This document shows, in pieces, positions 8,881-16,594 of a stretch of 64,000 nt of DNA (positions are counted from its first letter, which is position 1; each line of letters begins with the position of its first letter). The notes beneath the pieces were generated by a model. It ran no database searches. It saw nothing but the letters and a program-made list of their open reading frames with translations, and was not told the DNA's origin. Both the position numbers and the translations under genes were made by a program. The DNA comes from Luteolibacter sp. Y139 (GTDB lineage: Bacteria; Verrucomicrobiota; Verrucomicrobiia; Verrucomicrobiales; Akkermansiaceae). The stretch covers positions 310,001 to 374,000 of the forward strand of contig NZ_JBBUKT010000001.1 of assembly GCF_038066715.1 (NCBI RefSeq). Reading direction: 5' to 3'.

Positions 8881-10014
8881 TCACTCTCCTGGCTGGTGAG
8901 CGGCGAAGAAATCGAGTAGGCCTTGCGGCGCGTCGTCCCCGAACAAGATCTCCTGCATCTCTTCCGCTGCCTTCGCAGCCGCAGCGCTGCGGAGGAACAT
9001 GACCTCTTCGTACGCGGCAAGTGCCGCCTCAACATCACCGGGATGGGCCGCAATGGCTGCCCCCAGCTCCGCACCATCCAGCATCGCGAGATTCGCCCCC
9101 TCGCCCGAGGGCATTATCAGGTGCGCTGCATCCCCGAGCAGCGTCACGCCAGGCACGCGATCCCACCGATGATCTGCCGGGAGGATGTGAAGCACGCGGG
9201 CCGCGGGAACGGTCTCCCCATCGGTGATGAGCGCCCTCAGCTCCGGAGCCCAGCCTTCAAACTCGGCCGCAATGCGGTCCAAGGCTGTCGCTTGGTCGGA
9301 GAAATCGATGCTCTCCACCCACTTCTTCGGCTTGTTCAGAGCCACATAGGTGTGCAGCACGCCATTCGGCTCACGATGCGCGAGGATCCCCTTCCCCGGT
9401 GCCACAGAAAACATCGAGCCACCGCCAACCGCTTCCGCACTCGCAGGGTGCCGGACATCGCCATCCGACAAATGGGTCTCGATGAAGGTCGTGCCGACAT
9501 ACTCCGGCTTCGCTCCGGAGAGAATCGGGCGGACTTTCGACCAGGCGCCATCGGCACCTACGAGAAGGCTAGTAGTCACGGCGGAGCCATTCGCAAAAGC
9601 CACCTCATGCCGCCCCCCGCCAAGCGGACTTACCGAGGCCACCTTGTGCCCCCATCGAATCGTCCCCGCAGGAAGCGACTCCATCAGGATCCGGCGCAGC
9701 TCTCCCCGCGGCACCTCGGGCCGGCCTCCCGTCCCATCATCAGGATGGGTCAGCAAAACCTCCCCACCCTTGCCAAGGATCCGCAGCGCCTGACCCCCAG
9801 GGTGAATGAGTTCACGGAACTGCTCATGGAGCCCCGCCATCCTGAGCGCGAGCTGTCCGTCCGGCTCGTGAATATCGAGCATTCCTCCTTGGCCACGCGA
9901 GTTCGCCGAAGCCTCCGCCTCATAGACGGTCGCGGCGATCCCGTGGACGTGGAGGACCCGCGCAAGAACGAGCCCGCCAAGGCCCGCGCCGATGATCGTG
10001 ACTGGAGTATCCAT
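8881..10014 (-). CDS. TetX-like FAD-dependent monooxygenase
   Basis: 377 residues, matching single-component class A flavin monooxygenases of the TetX/PHBH-like group. The N-terminal Rossmann fold has GAGLGG at residues 9-14. A middle motif LLVGADGAWSKVRP corresponds to the family DG segment that contacts FAD and NAD(P)H. Near the C-terminus is GDAAHLIMPSGEGAN, the second FAD-binding motif. Such enzymes hydroxylate aromatic or polyketide-like compounds; Tet(X) inactivates tetracyclines, but the substrate here cannot be read from sequence. Two matching palindromes in the upstream 65 bp point to repression by a dimeric regulator. No regulator gene is adjacent, which is unusual because these genes often sit beside a TetR gene. 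Confidence 0.88.
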   Translation of the reverse strand: MDTPVTIIGAGLGGLVLARVLHVHGIAATVYEAEASANSRGQGGMLDIHEPDGQLALRMAGLHEQFRELIHPGGQALRILGKGGEVLLTHPDDGTGGRPEVPRGELRRILMESLPAGTIRWGHKVASVSPLGGGRHEVAFANGSAVTTSLLVGADGAWSKVRPILSGAKPEYVGTTFIETHLSDGDVRHPASAEAVGGGSMFSVAPGKGILAHREPNGVLHTYVALNKPKKWVESIDFSDQATALDRIAAEFEGWAPELRALITDGETVPAARVLHILPADHRWDRVPGVTLLGDAAHLIMPSGEGANLAMLDGAELGAAIAAHPGDVEAALAAYEEVMFLRSAAAAKAAEEMQEILFGDDAPQGLLDFFAAHQPGE

Positions 10015-10029
10015 AAGTTGGAGCAGGAA

Positions 10030-10044
10030 TGGAACAATGTTCCA
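10030..10044. promoter_or_regulatory. Operator-like palindrome, proximal site
   Basis: TGGAACAATGTTCCA is a perfect 7-1-7 palindrome, 16 bp upstream of the monooxygenase ATG and just downstream of a TTGACA -35-like box on the minus strand. A repressor here would block RNA polymerase. It shares TGGAA-N5-TTCCA with the site at 10063-10077. Confidence 0.65.
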
Positions 10045-10048
10045 GTCC

Positions 10049-10054
10049 TGTCAA
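10049..10054 (-). promoter_or_regulatory. Candidate -35 box for the monooxygenase gene
   Basis: TTGACA on the minus strand, placed between two copies of the TGGAA-N5-TTCCA operator. The -10 region is weak (CATTCC at 17 bp spacing), so the call rests mainly on the perfect -35 hexamer and the operator context. Confidence 0.4.
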
Positions 10055-10062
10055 CGAATTAT

Positions 10063-10077
10063 TGGAACGCCATTCCA
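10063..10077. promoter_or_regulatory. Operator-like palindrome, distal site
   Basis: TGGAACGCCATTCCA shares TGGAA-N5-TTCCA with the proximal site. The two start 33 bp apart, about three helical turns, so bound dimers would lie on the same face of the DNA. Confidence 0.6.
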
Positions 10078-10288
10078 TGACAATCGCGCAGATCAAAAGT
10101 CCAGTAACAGGATGCCCTCCCATTTTCTCAGCGGTATCGCTCTCATCTTGAATGGCATCGCATCACCCGAAACTCCCCGACCACCATGATCAGAGAGAGC
10201 CCCGTACTCGTGTCACGTAGGGTCAGGCGGGAGATGACGCCTACCCGAAGCGTCTTGATCAGAAGCCAAAAAGCACCAGCCTGCCACG
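10078..10288. other. Intergenic, no gene recognised
   Basis: Upstream flank of the monooxygenase promoter. Short open frames exist on both strands, but none has convincing coding character and no TetR-type regulator is found. Nothing else seen beyond the operators listed. Confidence 0.5.
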
Positions 10289-10507
10289 ATGCTTCCAGCC
10301 TCATTCGCGATTCACGAGCGCCCCTGCCACTGCCGGGTGGGCGATGCCGTGGAGGCGATCTGTGTTCCTGAGTGGGAGATCGCCAGCGGCTCCCACGACT
10401 ACGATCCGGTTGAATCGAACGGTAGCAAATCTCCTTGGAAATTCCGCCGAAGTGCCGTCCCCGGACGAGTCACTGCGGTCGAGATCGTATGGATCCGCGA
10501 GTCTTAA
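10289..10507 (+). CDS. Possible 72-residue protein, unknown
   Basis: A small open frame with mixed composition and a plausible beta-rich C-terminal half (SPWKFRRSAVPGRVTAVEIV). Its stop lies 4 nt from the stop of the convergent small gene at 10512-10760, and such tight tail-to-tail packing is typical of real genes in this window. No family, signal peptide or membrane segment recognised. Confidence 0.3.
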   Translation: MLPASFAIHERPCHCRVGDAVEAICVPEWEIASGSHDYDPVESNGSKSPWKFRRSAVPGRVTAVEIVWIRES

Positions 10508-10511
10508 AGAC

Positions 10512-10760
10512 CTACGGCAGCTCGCTCAATTCCGTGAACGGTATCAGGAACGTGTGGGGCATCCCGAGGCCGCAGGATTGAAACACATTCCGGAAGGCAT
10601 GGCGCGCCGTGCGCAGATCCTCATAGCGCCCCCGGCAAAGCCAGAAGGAGGGCACCCCTTGCACGCGGGAAAAGCCTGCGATCTGAAGCTCGGCATTCAA
10701 GAGACCGCGCTCCTTTTCGGTCAGCTCCTTCGGGAAATCAAATAAGCCTGCGATGTTCAT
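10512..10760 (-). CDS. 82-residue hypothetical protein
   Basis: Begins MNIAGLFDFPKELTEKERGL, with a balanced amino-acid composition that looks genuinely coding: amphipathic helices, then FSRVQGVPSFWLCRGRYEDL. No signal peptide or membrane helix and no family recognised. It sits alone in a gene-poor stretch between the monooxygenase operators and the secreted protein at 11176. Confidence 0.45.
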   Translation of the reverse strand: MNIAGLFDFPKELTEKERGLLNAELQIAGFSRVQGVPSFWLCRGRYEDLRTARHAFRNVFQSCGLGMPHTFLIPFTELSELP

Positions 10761-11175
10761 GGTGAATTTTCAGAAGGTGGCAGGGCAGCGATCATCCATC
10801 CCGGAACTCGCCACCTCCAAGTCGAGAGGCATCGATTCCCTGTCGCAACAATGAGGCCAAAAGACCAAGTGGGCCGAAGCCTTGAAATAGCCTCGTCTCC
10901 TTTCGATGCCCCCAGCGGGCCGAAGTTCAATTTGCGCTGCCACCATGCAGTTCCCCACTGTTAGGCGCAGGATCGCAGCTTTGCAAGGGGTTCGCTGTTA
11001 CTCTTTATCATTCTTCATCCCTCTTACCCCGAACACGCAAAATCGGACTTTTCACGGGACCTGCAGCGCCTTCATGCGCGCCTCCGGCAATCCGATCCCG
11101 GAGCCGGGAGAAGACGTCGGTTGAAAAGACGGCTCCCGTGCTCTATCGCTCACGATGTCGCAGCCGCGGACCACG
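10761..11175. other. 415-nt stretch without a convincing gene
   Basis: It contains only short open frames of unconvincing composition on both strands. No repeat from the hairpin families of this window, no tRNA and no clear terminator were seen. It includes the promoters of the flanking divergent genes (10512-10760 leftward, 11176 rightward), but I cannot place -35/-10 boxes with confidence. Confidence 0.5.
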
Positions 11176-11679
11176 ATGAAATCCATCCTTCAATGCATCA
11201 TCATCTGGAGCCTCACACTTCCCAGCGGGTTCGGCGAGGCGGTCGATGCCGTGGGAAAAGGCGGAGCTTACTACGAAGTCCAACTCGGCGAGGATGGAGA
11301 GTATTGGTTCCTCATCGTCCCCAGCGACAAGCCCACGGGAGGATCCCACGCCTCGATGGATGGATCGAAGAACGGCAAGCCGGTACTGGCCTTCCGCGAC
11401 CTCTCGAATGAAACCGAGATCTCCCATCCCAAGGACGCCGCGAACCTGAAGCCCGAATGGCGGGCCTATTGCTTTTCCGTTCGCCTCGATCTCGTGGACA
11501 AGCTGACCATGGTTCAAGTCGTGCCTCCACCCGGCGATCTCCCGGGCGGCAAGGTCACCACCACCGACCTTCTCTGGCTCGTGCAAGAGGCGAAAAAAAC
11601 CGGCCGCTTCAAGGACTTCTCAAAGCAGAAGAACAAGCCTCCAGCAACGACGGTCGATGAAGGAAAAGCGCCACGATAG
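11176..11679 (+). CDS. Secreted protein of unknown function
   Basis: 167 residues from MKSILQCIIIWSL; an ATG seven codons upstream (11155) is possible but weakens the signal peptide. The signal peptide spans roughly residues 1-21, with cleavage near GFGEA. The mature part has a compact beta-like region (GAYYEVQLGEDGEYWFLIVP) and a charged, Lys/Pro-rich tail (about 145-167). No family recognised. Likely periplasmic. Confidence 0.6.
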   Translation: MKSILQCIIIWSLTLPSGFGEAVDAVGKGGAYYEVQLGEDGEYWFLIVPSDKPTGGSHASMDGSKNGKPVLAFRDLSNETEISHPKDAANLKPEWRAYCFSVRLDLVDKLTMVQVVPPPGDLPGGKVTTTDLLWLVQEAKKTGRFKDFSKQKNKPPATTVDEGKAPR

Positions 11680-11900
11680 CGCTCGGGAATTTTGCCTCCT
11701 ACCGCTGCGGGATCTTTTTCTACAACTTTTGGGAAACCGCGCTGGCCTCAGCCAAGAGGCCAAGCACGGACGTCTTGGGGATCAGCAGAATCGTCTTCAT
11801 GAAGGAACAAAGCATGGAGCTGGCAAACCAACCCGCTCCCATGAAATGCCGACATCGCCTTCTCTTGTCCCTTGCGTCTACAAACCTTCATGCCAAGCGG
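11680..11900. other. Intergenic region with a 6-bp hairpin
   Basis: Lies between two convergent genes. It includes GGCCTC and GAGGCC separated by six bases (near 11743-11760), which can form a hairpin, but no T-run follows. No coding signal that I trust. Confidence 0.35.
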
Positions 11901-12545
11901 CTAGATCCCGGGAAGCTTGCCCGCCTTCTCAATCTCAGCTGCCAATTCATCTTCACCACGCTTCAGCAGCTCGGACACCAGCCCCGCCTTGTCACGTTCC
12001 TCCCGGTTCTGGCTCAGCTTGGACACCGCGGAAATGGAGGTAATCCGGATCTCCACACCGATGATCGCCGCTACCAATCCGGCAATGTATTCCGGCTCGC
12101 TATCCCCCATTTTCCACGGCTTCGGCTCAGCCGCAGCGGTCTCTTGCTGATGGGTAAGCAGTGCCACCAGCGACCGCAGGGCTTTCGCATCCTCCGTGAA
12201 GTGAATGGTTCCCCGCACGTGGACCACCTGATAGTTCCACGTCGGCACCAGGCGATGGGTCTCATGCTTGCTCGGATACCAATTCGGCGAGACGTAGGCA
12301 TCACCGCCATGAAAGATCACGAGAACCTCACTGCCATCCGCCACCTCATTCCAGATCGGATTCTTCCGCGCCACATGCGCGAGCAGAACGCCGTCACCAC
12401 CGTCAGATCTGCGATGGACGAAGGGAACATGAGTCGCATCCAGGCCGCTCGACATGGAATAGACCAGCGTGCCGAGCGGATTCTTCGCGATGATCTCGTC
12501 GATCACCTCCGGACGATTCTCCTGAAAGTGGGGCGGCACATACAT
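11901..12545 (-). CDS. PaiB-like FMN-binding protein
   Basis: 214 residues from MYVPPHFQENRPEVIDEIIA, the typical start of the PaiB (FMN-binding negative transcriptional regulator) family. It has the split-barrel flavin-binding fold: VYSMSSGLDATHVPF and FHGGDAYVSPNWYPSK, then WNYQVVHVRGTIHF, ending in a helical segment (ISAVSKLSQNREERDKAGLV) diagnostic of the family. Bacillus PaiB was described as a regulator of sporulation and protease genes, but most members are probably flavin or heme-binding proteins of unknown role. No HTH domain visible, so direct DNA binding is doubtful. Confidence 0.88.
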   Translation of the reverse strand: MYVPPHFQENRPEVIDEIIAKNPLGTLVYSMSSGLDATHVPFVHRRSDGGDGVLLAHVARKNPIWNEVADGSEVLVIFHGGDAYVSPNWYPSKHETHRLVPTWNYQVVHVRGTIHFTEDAKALRSLVALLTHQQETAAAEPKPWKMGDSEPEYIAGLVAAIIGVEIRITSISAVSKLSQNREERDKAGLVSELLKRGEDELAAEIEKAGKLPGI

Positions 12546-12731
12546 GGCGGGCGAAAGCTGCCGGACCCTACTACCCAACGAACCCTCTGAACAGCCGGAC
12601 CTCTGAACAGGTCAATCGATTTTTGAAGCAGCTCTGTACTGAAGCCCCCCCCTGAAGTGACCCACAAAGAAGCCTTGATCGTTAGACACCATCGGCCACG
12701 TTCGAAGCCGCGAGCGAACTCCTGAGCTGTC

Positions 12732-13340
12732 ATGAAATCCCTGCCGAATGCGCGCCTACGAGCCACCTGGACATGGGCAGCCACCTCATTGCTCCTGAGC
12801 TGCACCATCGCTTCCGCACACTCGGGAGGAGGAGAGGCCGGTGGCTTGAAGAGCGGCTTCCTTCACCCCATCACCGGGCTGGATCACGTGGCCGCGATGG
12901 TCGCAGTGGGACTATGGGGCGCCTTTCTCGGGTCGCGTGCGACCTGGCTGCTACCGGTGATCTTTCCCATGGTCATGGCTGTGGGCGGAGCGCTCGGCGT
13001 GGCGGGTGTGCCGATTCCCGGCGTGGAAACCGGCATCGCACTGTCGGCGATAGCGCTTGGAGGAATGATCGCTTTCGCGGTGCGCCCGCCCCTCTGGGTC
13101 GCGGGTGTGATTGTCGGCGTGTTTGCCATTTTCCACGGTCACGCGCACGGCACTGAGCTTCCGGAGTCGGCGAATGCGCTGGCCTTTGCCATTGGCTTCG
13201 TGGTGTCGACCGGTCTGCTTCACTTGTGCGGCATTGCCTTCGGCCTGCTGGTGAAATGGCCGTGGGGCAAGGTCGCGGTCCGTGTCGCCGGCGGCGGGAT
13301 TGCCGCCTTGGGCGCCTGCTTCCTCACCGGCGTGCTTTGA
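12732..13340 (+). CDS. HupE/UreJ-family membrane protein
   Basis: 202 residues: signal peptide ending in SCTIASAHS, then about six membrane segments. The family motif is present as HPITGLDHVAAMVAVGLWGA (about residues 47-66), as is the second one, FHGHAHGTELP (about 135-145). Both are rich in His/Asp ligands expected to bind nickel or cobalt. HupE and UreJ are proposed metal permeases tied to hydrogenase or urease, but no such enzyme gene is in the window. A diverged relative follows at 13370, 29 nt after the stop. Confidence 0.85.
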   Translation: MKSLPNARLRATWTWAATSLLLSCTIASAHSGGGEAGGLKSGFLHPITGLDHVAAMVAVGLWGAFLGSRATWLLPVIFPMVMAVGGALGVAGVPIPGVETGIALSAIALGGMIAFAVRPPLWVAGVIVGVFAIFHGHAHGTELPESANALAFAIGFVVSTGLLHLCGIAFGLLVKWPWGKVAVRVAGGGIAALGACFLTGVL

Positions 13341-13369
13341 TCGGACGACATGGATTCCCTTCTCCTCCG

Positions 13370-13954
13370 ATGATCGATGCTCCCTCCCTACTGAGCGGCC
13401 CGTGGCCGTTGGCTCACTCGATGATCAAGGGCCTGGGCGAGTTTCAGAATGGCTTCATTCACCCCTTCATGACGCCCGTGCACGTGCTGGCACTGGTGAC
13501 CTTTGGCCTGTGGCTCAGTCGGCTGAAGCCGTTTGAACCGGCGAAGGAAGTCGGCACGTTTGCAGCGTCATCGGCCTTGGGTCTCATCGCGGTGCTGGTA
13601 TTTCCGCGGTTCACCCTGCCCTTGCTGCCGCTGCTGTTAGCCACCATGGCCGTGGCCGGAGTGATTTCCAGCGGCTGGCGTGAACCGCGTGGCATCCGCC
13701 TCGCCGGTCTCGCCGTGGCCGGAGCACTACTCGGGATCGAGTCTGCTCCGGACTTTTGGCTCGCGCGCGCGGACGCCTGCAAGAGCGCCGCGGGCTCATG
13801 GGCCGCCCTCCAGGTCGGCCTCCTCTGCGTCTCCTACTACACCTCTCTCCTGCCCGATCGCAAGTGGGCGAGCTACGGTGTGCGCATCATCGCCTCATGG
13901 GTCATCGCCATCGCAGTGATGGTGATCGCCTTCTTGTATCGGCGGGCCTCTTGA
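13370..13954 (+). CDS. Diverged HupE/UreJ-like membrane protein
   Basis: 194 residues from the ATG at 13370; the open frame begins further upstream inside the previous gene and is not used. About six hydrophobic segments. The motif FIHPFMTPVHVLALVTFGLW (about residues 25-44) aligns with the HPITGLDHVAAM motif of the preceding gene, but the Asp before the second His is Val, and the HGHAHG motif is absent. Metal transport may be altered or lost. The two probably form an operon and may arise from duplication or act as a pair. Confidence 0.7.
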   Translation: MIDAPSLLSGPWPLAHSMIKGLGEFQNGFIHPFMTPVHVLALVTFGLWLSRLKPFEPAKEVGTFAASSALGLIAVLVFPRFTLPLLPLLLATMAVAGVISSGWREPRGIRLAGLAVAGALLGIESAPDFWLARADACKSAAGSWAALQVGLLCVSYYTSLLPDRKWASYGVRIIASWVIAIAVMVIAFLYRRAS

Positions 13955-13998
13955 TCGGCATCGCACAAACTATCGCTCGGGTGCCTTCACCGCCGCGC

Positions 13999-14403
13999 CT
14001 ACACCGGCGAAAGCTTTCCGCTCAAGCGCTGGAACTTCAGCCGATTCACGACTGTGGTCGCGATCAGGTAAGTGATGACAGGGATCATAATAATCCAAGG
14101 GAAGATCACAAAACCAGCATCACGGAGCAACGACACGCCGATGTTTCCCAACACGAAGCCAAGCCAAGGCACTCCGCAGAGGAAAGCCGCTTCCCACGAG
14201 CGGGAATAGTCGCGGACGGAATCTGACACCATGGAGGGATCCACCGTGAGAGGCGTCTTGCCACGCGCAAGTTCCAACGTGAAACGCTGCTCCGCTCTCG
14301 ATCGGCCCATCGCTGACCGCCCAAAGAAATACTGCACGGTCCCGGCGATCACGGCGAGAGCAAGCCCCCACAGGCAGTCAGAGATTGAAGTAGTCGGCGG
14401 CAT
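13999..14403 (-). CDS. Membrane protein, unknown function
   Basis: 134 residues. N-terminal hydrophobic segment (LWGLALAVIAGTVQYFFG), a polar stretch, then two more membrane segments (FLCGVPWLGFVLGNIGVSLL and GFVIFPWIIMIPVITYLIA). No family recognised. It converges with the HupE-like gene and is followed upstream on the same strand by another small membrane protein gene. Confidence 0.55.
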   Translation of the reverse strand: MPPTTSISDCLWGLALAVIAGTVQYFFGRSAMGRSRAEQRFTLELARGKTPLTVDPSMVSDSVRDYSRSWEAAFLCGVPWLGFVLGNIGVSLLRDAGFVIFPWIIMIPVITYLIATTVVNRLKFQRLSGKLSPV

Positions 14404-14478
14404 GGGAGTGGAGACTTCGTAGCTATCATTTCACAAAAGCGCGCCCTCTTCGACTACGAAAACAGCATCGCACTCCAA

Positions 14479-14778
14479 TCATTCCCGCCTCCGCTCCCGG
14501 CGATTCTCGGTCATCTGCTGATGCAGCTTCTCCACATTGTAGAGGTAGCTGGCGCGGTCCTTCTCGGTGTAGGTGAACTCCAGCAGGCCGGCTTTCTTGA
14601 GCAGTTGCACGGCGAGGTTGAAGACAATGCTCCCCACCACTACGACCCAGAAGAGCACATCAAACACCCAGACCCAGCTCTTCTCACCGAAATAGAACCC
14701 ACCGACGAAGTAGAACACGAGCAACCCCGTGCCGAGGCGCATCAAACGCCGCCATGTCGTGTAGCGTAGCTGTATCAT
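14479..14778 (-). CDS. Small membrane protein, unknown function
   Basis: 99 residues with two membrane segments (LGTGLLVFYFVGGFYF and VFDVLFWVVVVGSIVFNLAV) followed by a charged cytosolic helix (about 65-99) with many Arg and Glu. Orientation by the positive-inside rule places both ends in the cytosol. No family recognised. It is divergent from nadB and 75 nt upstream of the gene at 13999-14403. Confidence 0.6.
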   Translation of the reverse strand: MIQLRYTTWRRLMRLGTGLLVFYFVGGFYFGEKSWVWVFDVLFWVVVVGSIVFNLAVQLLKKAGLLEFTYTEKDRASYLYNVEKLHQQMTENRRERRRE

Positions 14779-14968
14779 GATTTGCCGGGAGGCGACTGCA
14801 GGAAGCCTCTCAAAGAAACCGCCACTTTCCGACTGGAAAAGCTCCTTCTATTTCCATGGGACTTGGCCACAGCGACGCCGTGGTCTCGAAGGTTGCCGGG
14901 GGCTCCTACCCCCTCGTGACGGTTTTTGCTCTTTTCCCCCGCGGTTCCGTGACCATCCTGCCGCCCCC

Positions 14969-16582
14969 ATGACGTGCGACTTCCTGGTGATCGGCGCGGG
15001 CATTGCCGGTCTGACCTTTGCCATCCGTGCCGCGAAGCACGGATCGGTGATCGTGTTGACCAAAGGCGGCGCGCTTGATTCGAACACGGCCTGGGCCCAG
15101 GGCGGACTCGCCTCGGTCTTGCCAGAGGGCCTGCGCGATGCGGGCGACAGCCTCGACCTCCACATCGCCGACACGCTCGATGCCGGTGCCGGCCTCTGCA
15201 ATGAAGACGTCGTCCGCGCCATCGTCAGCGAGGGTGCCGCCACCGTGGACGATCTCGTTTCGCACGGCGTCGATTTCGACAAGGAAGGCGACCATTTCCA
15301 ACTCGGCAAGGAAGGCGGCCACTCGAAGCGCCGCATCCTCCACGCCCGCGATACCACCGGCCGCGAGATCGCCGAGTCGCTGGTGGAAGTCGCTCGCGCC
15401 ACTCCGAATCTCACGCTGTTAGAAGACCACTTTACCATCGACCTCATCACCACCGGCAAGCTCGGCGTGGTCACAGAGGACCGCGTCCTTGGTGCCTACG
15501 TGTTGGAGAAAGCCAGCGGCGAAGTGAAGATCTTCAGGTCCGATCGCGTGGTGCTCGCCACCGGCGGTTGCGGCAAGGTGTATCTCTATACCACGAATCC
15601 CGACTCCGCCACCGGTGACGGCGTGGCGATGGCTTGGCGCGCGGGAGCAAGCGTCGCGAACATGGAGTTCATCCAGTTCCACCCCACCTGCTTCTACAAC
15701 CCCGCCGCGATGGGTGCCGAGGCGCGCTCCTTCCTCGTGAGCGAGGCAGTGCGCGGCGAAGGCGGCATCCTCATCAATGCGAAGGGGGAAGACTTCACCA
15801 AGAAGGCCGACCCCCGCGGCTCGCTCGCACCCCGCGATATCGTCGCCCGCGCGATCGACCGCGAAATCAAGCGGACCGGTGCCCCTTGCGTTTACCTCGA
15901 TGTCACGCACAAGCCCGCCGGCTTCATGCGCGAGCGCTTTCCCTTCATCTACGAGAAGCTCCGTAGTTTCGGACTGGATTGCGAAAAGCAACCCATCCCC
16001 GTGGTGCCTGCCGCCCACTACCAATGCGGCGGCGTCGTCACCGACATCAATGGCAAGACCACCATCCGCGGGCTCTACGCCATCGGTGAAGTCGCCTGCA
16101 CCGGCCTCCATGGTGCAAATCGCCTCGCGTCTAATTCTTTGCTAGAGGGCAACGTCACCGCCCGCCGCGCCATTGAGGAAATCCTTCACCACTACGGGCT
16201 CGGGAAGCACACGGATGACGCACCGGAGATCCCGGCATGGCATCATGGCGACGTCGCCGTGCCGGATGAATTGGTCGTTATTTACCACAATTGGGACGAG
16301 CTGCGGCGTTTGATGTGGGACTACGTGTCGATCGTCCGCACCGACAACCGGCTGAGGCGCGCCGCCACGCGATTGCGTAATTTGAAAAAAGAAGTCCGCG
16401 AGTTTTACTGGGGCCATCGTGTCACCGCCGATATTCTAGAGTTGCGCAACCTCGTCGCGGTCGCTTCTCTCGTCGTCGATTGCGCGATACGACGCCGTGA
16501 GTCGAGAGGCTTGCACCACACGCTAGACTACCCGGGCACGGACGATCGTTTCTTGAAGGACACCATTCTGCGACGCTTTTAA
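14969..16582 (+). CDS. nadB: L-aspartate oxidase
   Basis: 537 residues, normal for NadB. The flavoenzyme oxidises L-aspartate to iminoaspartate, the first step of de novo NAD synthesis. FAD-binding GAGIAG is at residues 9-14. The succinate-dehydrogenase-like core is clear: GGCGKVYLYTTNPDSATGDG, FIQFHPTCFYN and the active-site region AVRGEGGILIN. A C-terminal helical domain follows. The ATG at 14969 is chosen because it puts the Rossmann motif at the usual position; the upstream frame to 14777 has no coding character. nadA and nadC are not in the window. Confidence 0.96.
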   Translation: MTCDFLVIGAGIAGLTFAIRAAKHGSVIVLTKGGALDSNTAWAQGGLASVLPEGLRDAGDSLDLHIADTLDAGAGLCNEDVVRAIVSEGAATVDDLVSHGVDFDKEGDHFQLGKEGGHSKRRILHARDTTGREIAESLVEVARATPNLTLLEDHFTIDLITTGKLGVVTEDRVLGAYVLEKASGEVKIFRSDRVVLATGGCGKVYLYTTNPDSATGDGVAMAWRAGASVANMEFIQFHPTCFYNPAAMGAEARSFLVSEAVRGEGGILINAKGEDFTKKADPRGSLAPRDIVARAIDREIKRTGAPCVYLDVTHKPAGFMRERFPFIYEKLRSFGLDCEKQPIPVVPAAHYQCGGVVTDINGKTTIRGLYAIGEVACTGLHGANRLASNSLLEGNVTARRAIEEILHHYGLGKHTDDAPEIPAWHHGDVAVPDELVVIYHNWDELRRLMWDYVSIVRTDNRLRRAATRLRNLKKEVREFYWGHRVTADILELRNLVAVASLVVDCAIRRRESRGLHHTLDYPGTDDRFLKDTILRRF

Positions 16583-16594
16583 TAAAAGTTAACA

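Noticed and set aside
8923..10080. 385-codon plus-strand frame opposite the FAD monooxygenase
   Set aside because: Composition is Arg/His/Pro-rich with no family motifs, whereas the minus strand has clear FAD-binding motifs. A typical GC-rich antisense frame.
14777..14968. Upstream extension of nadB by 64 codons
   Set aside because: The extension is Arg/Pro-rich without family similarity, and the internal ATG places the Rossmann motif where NadB proteins have it.
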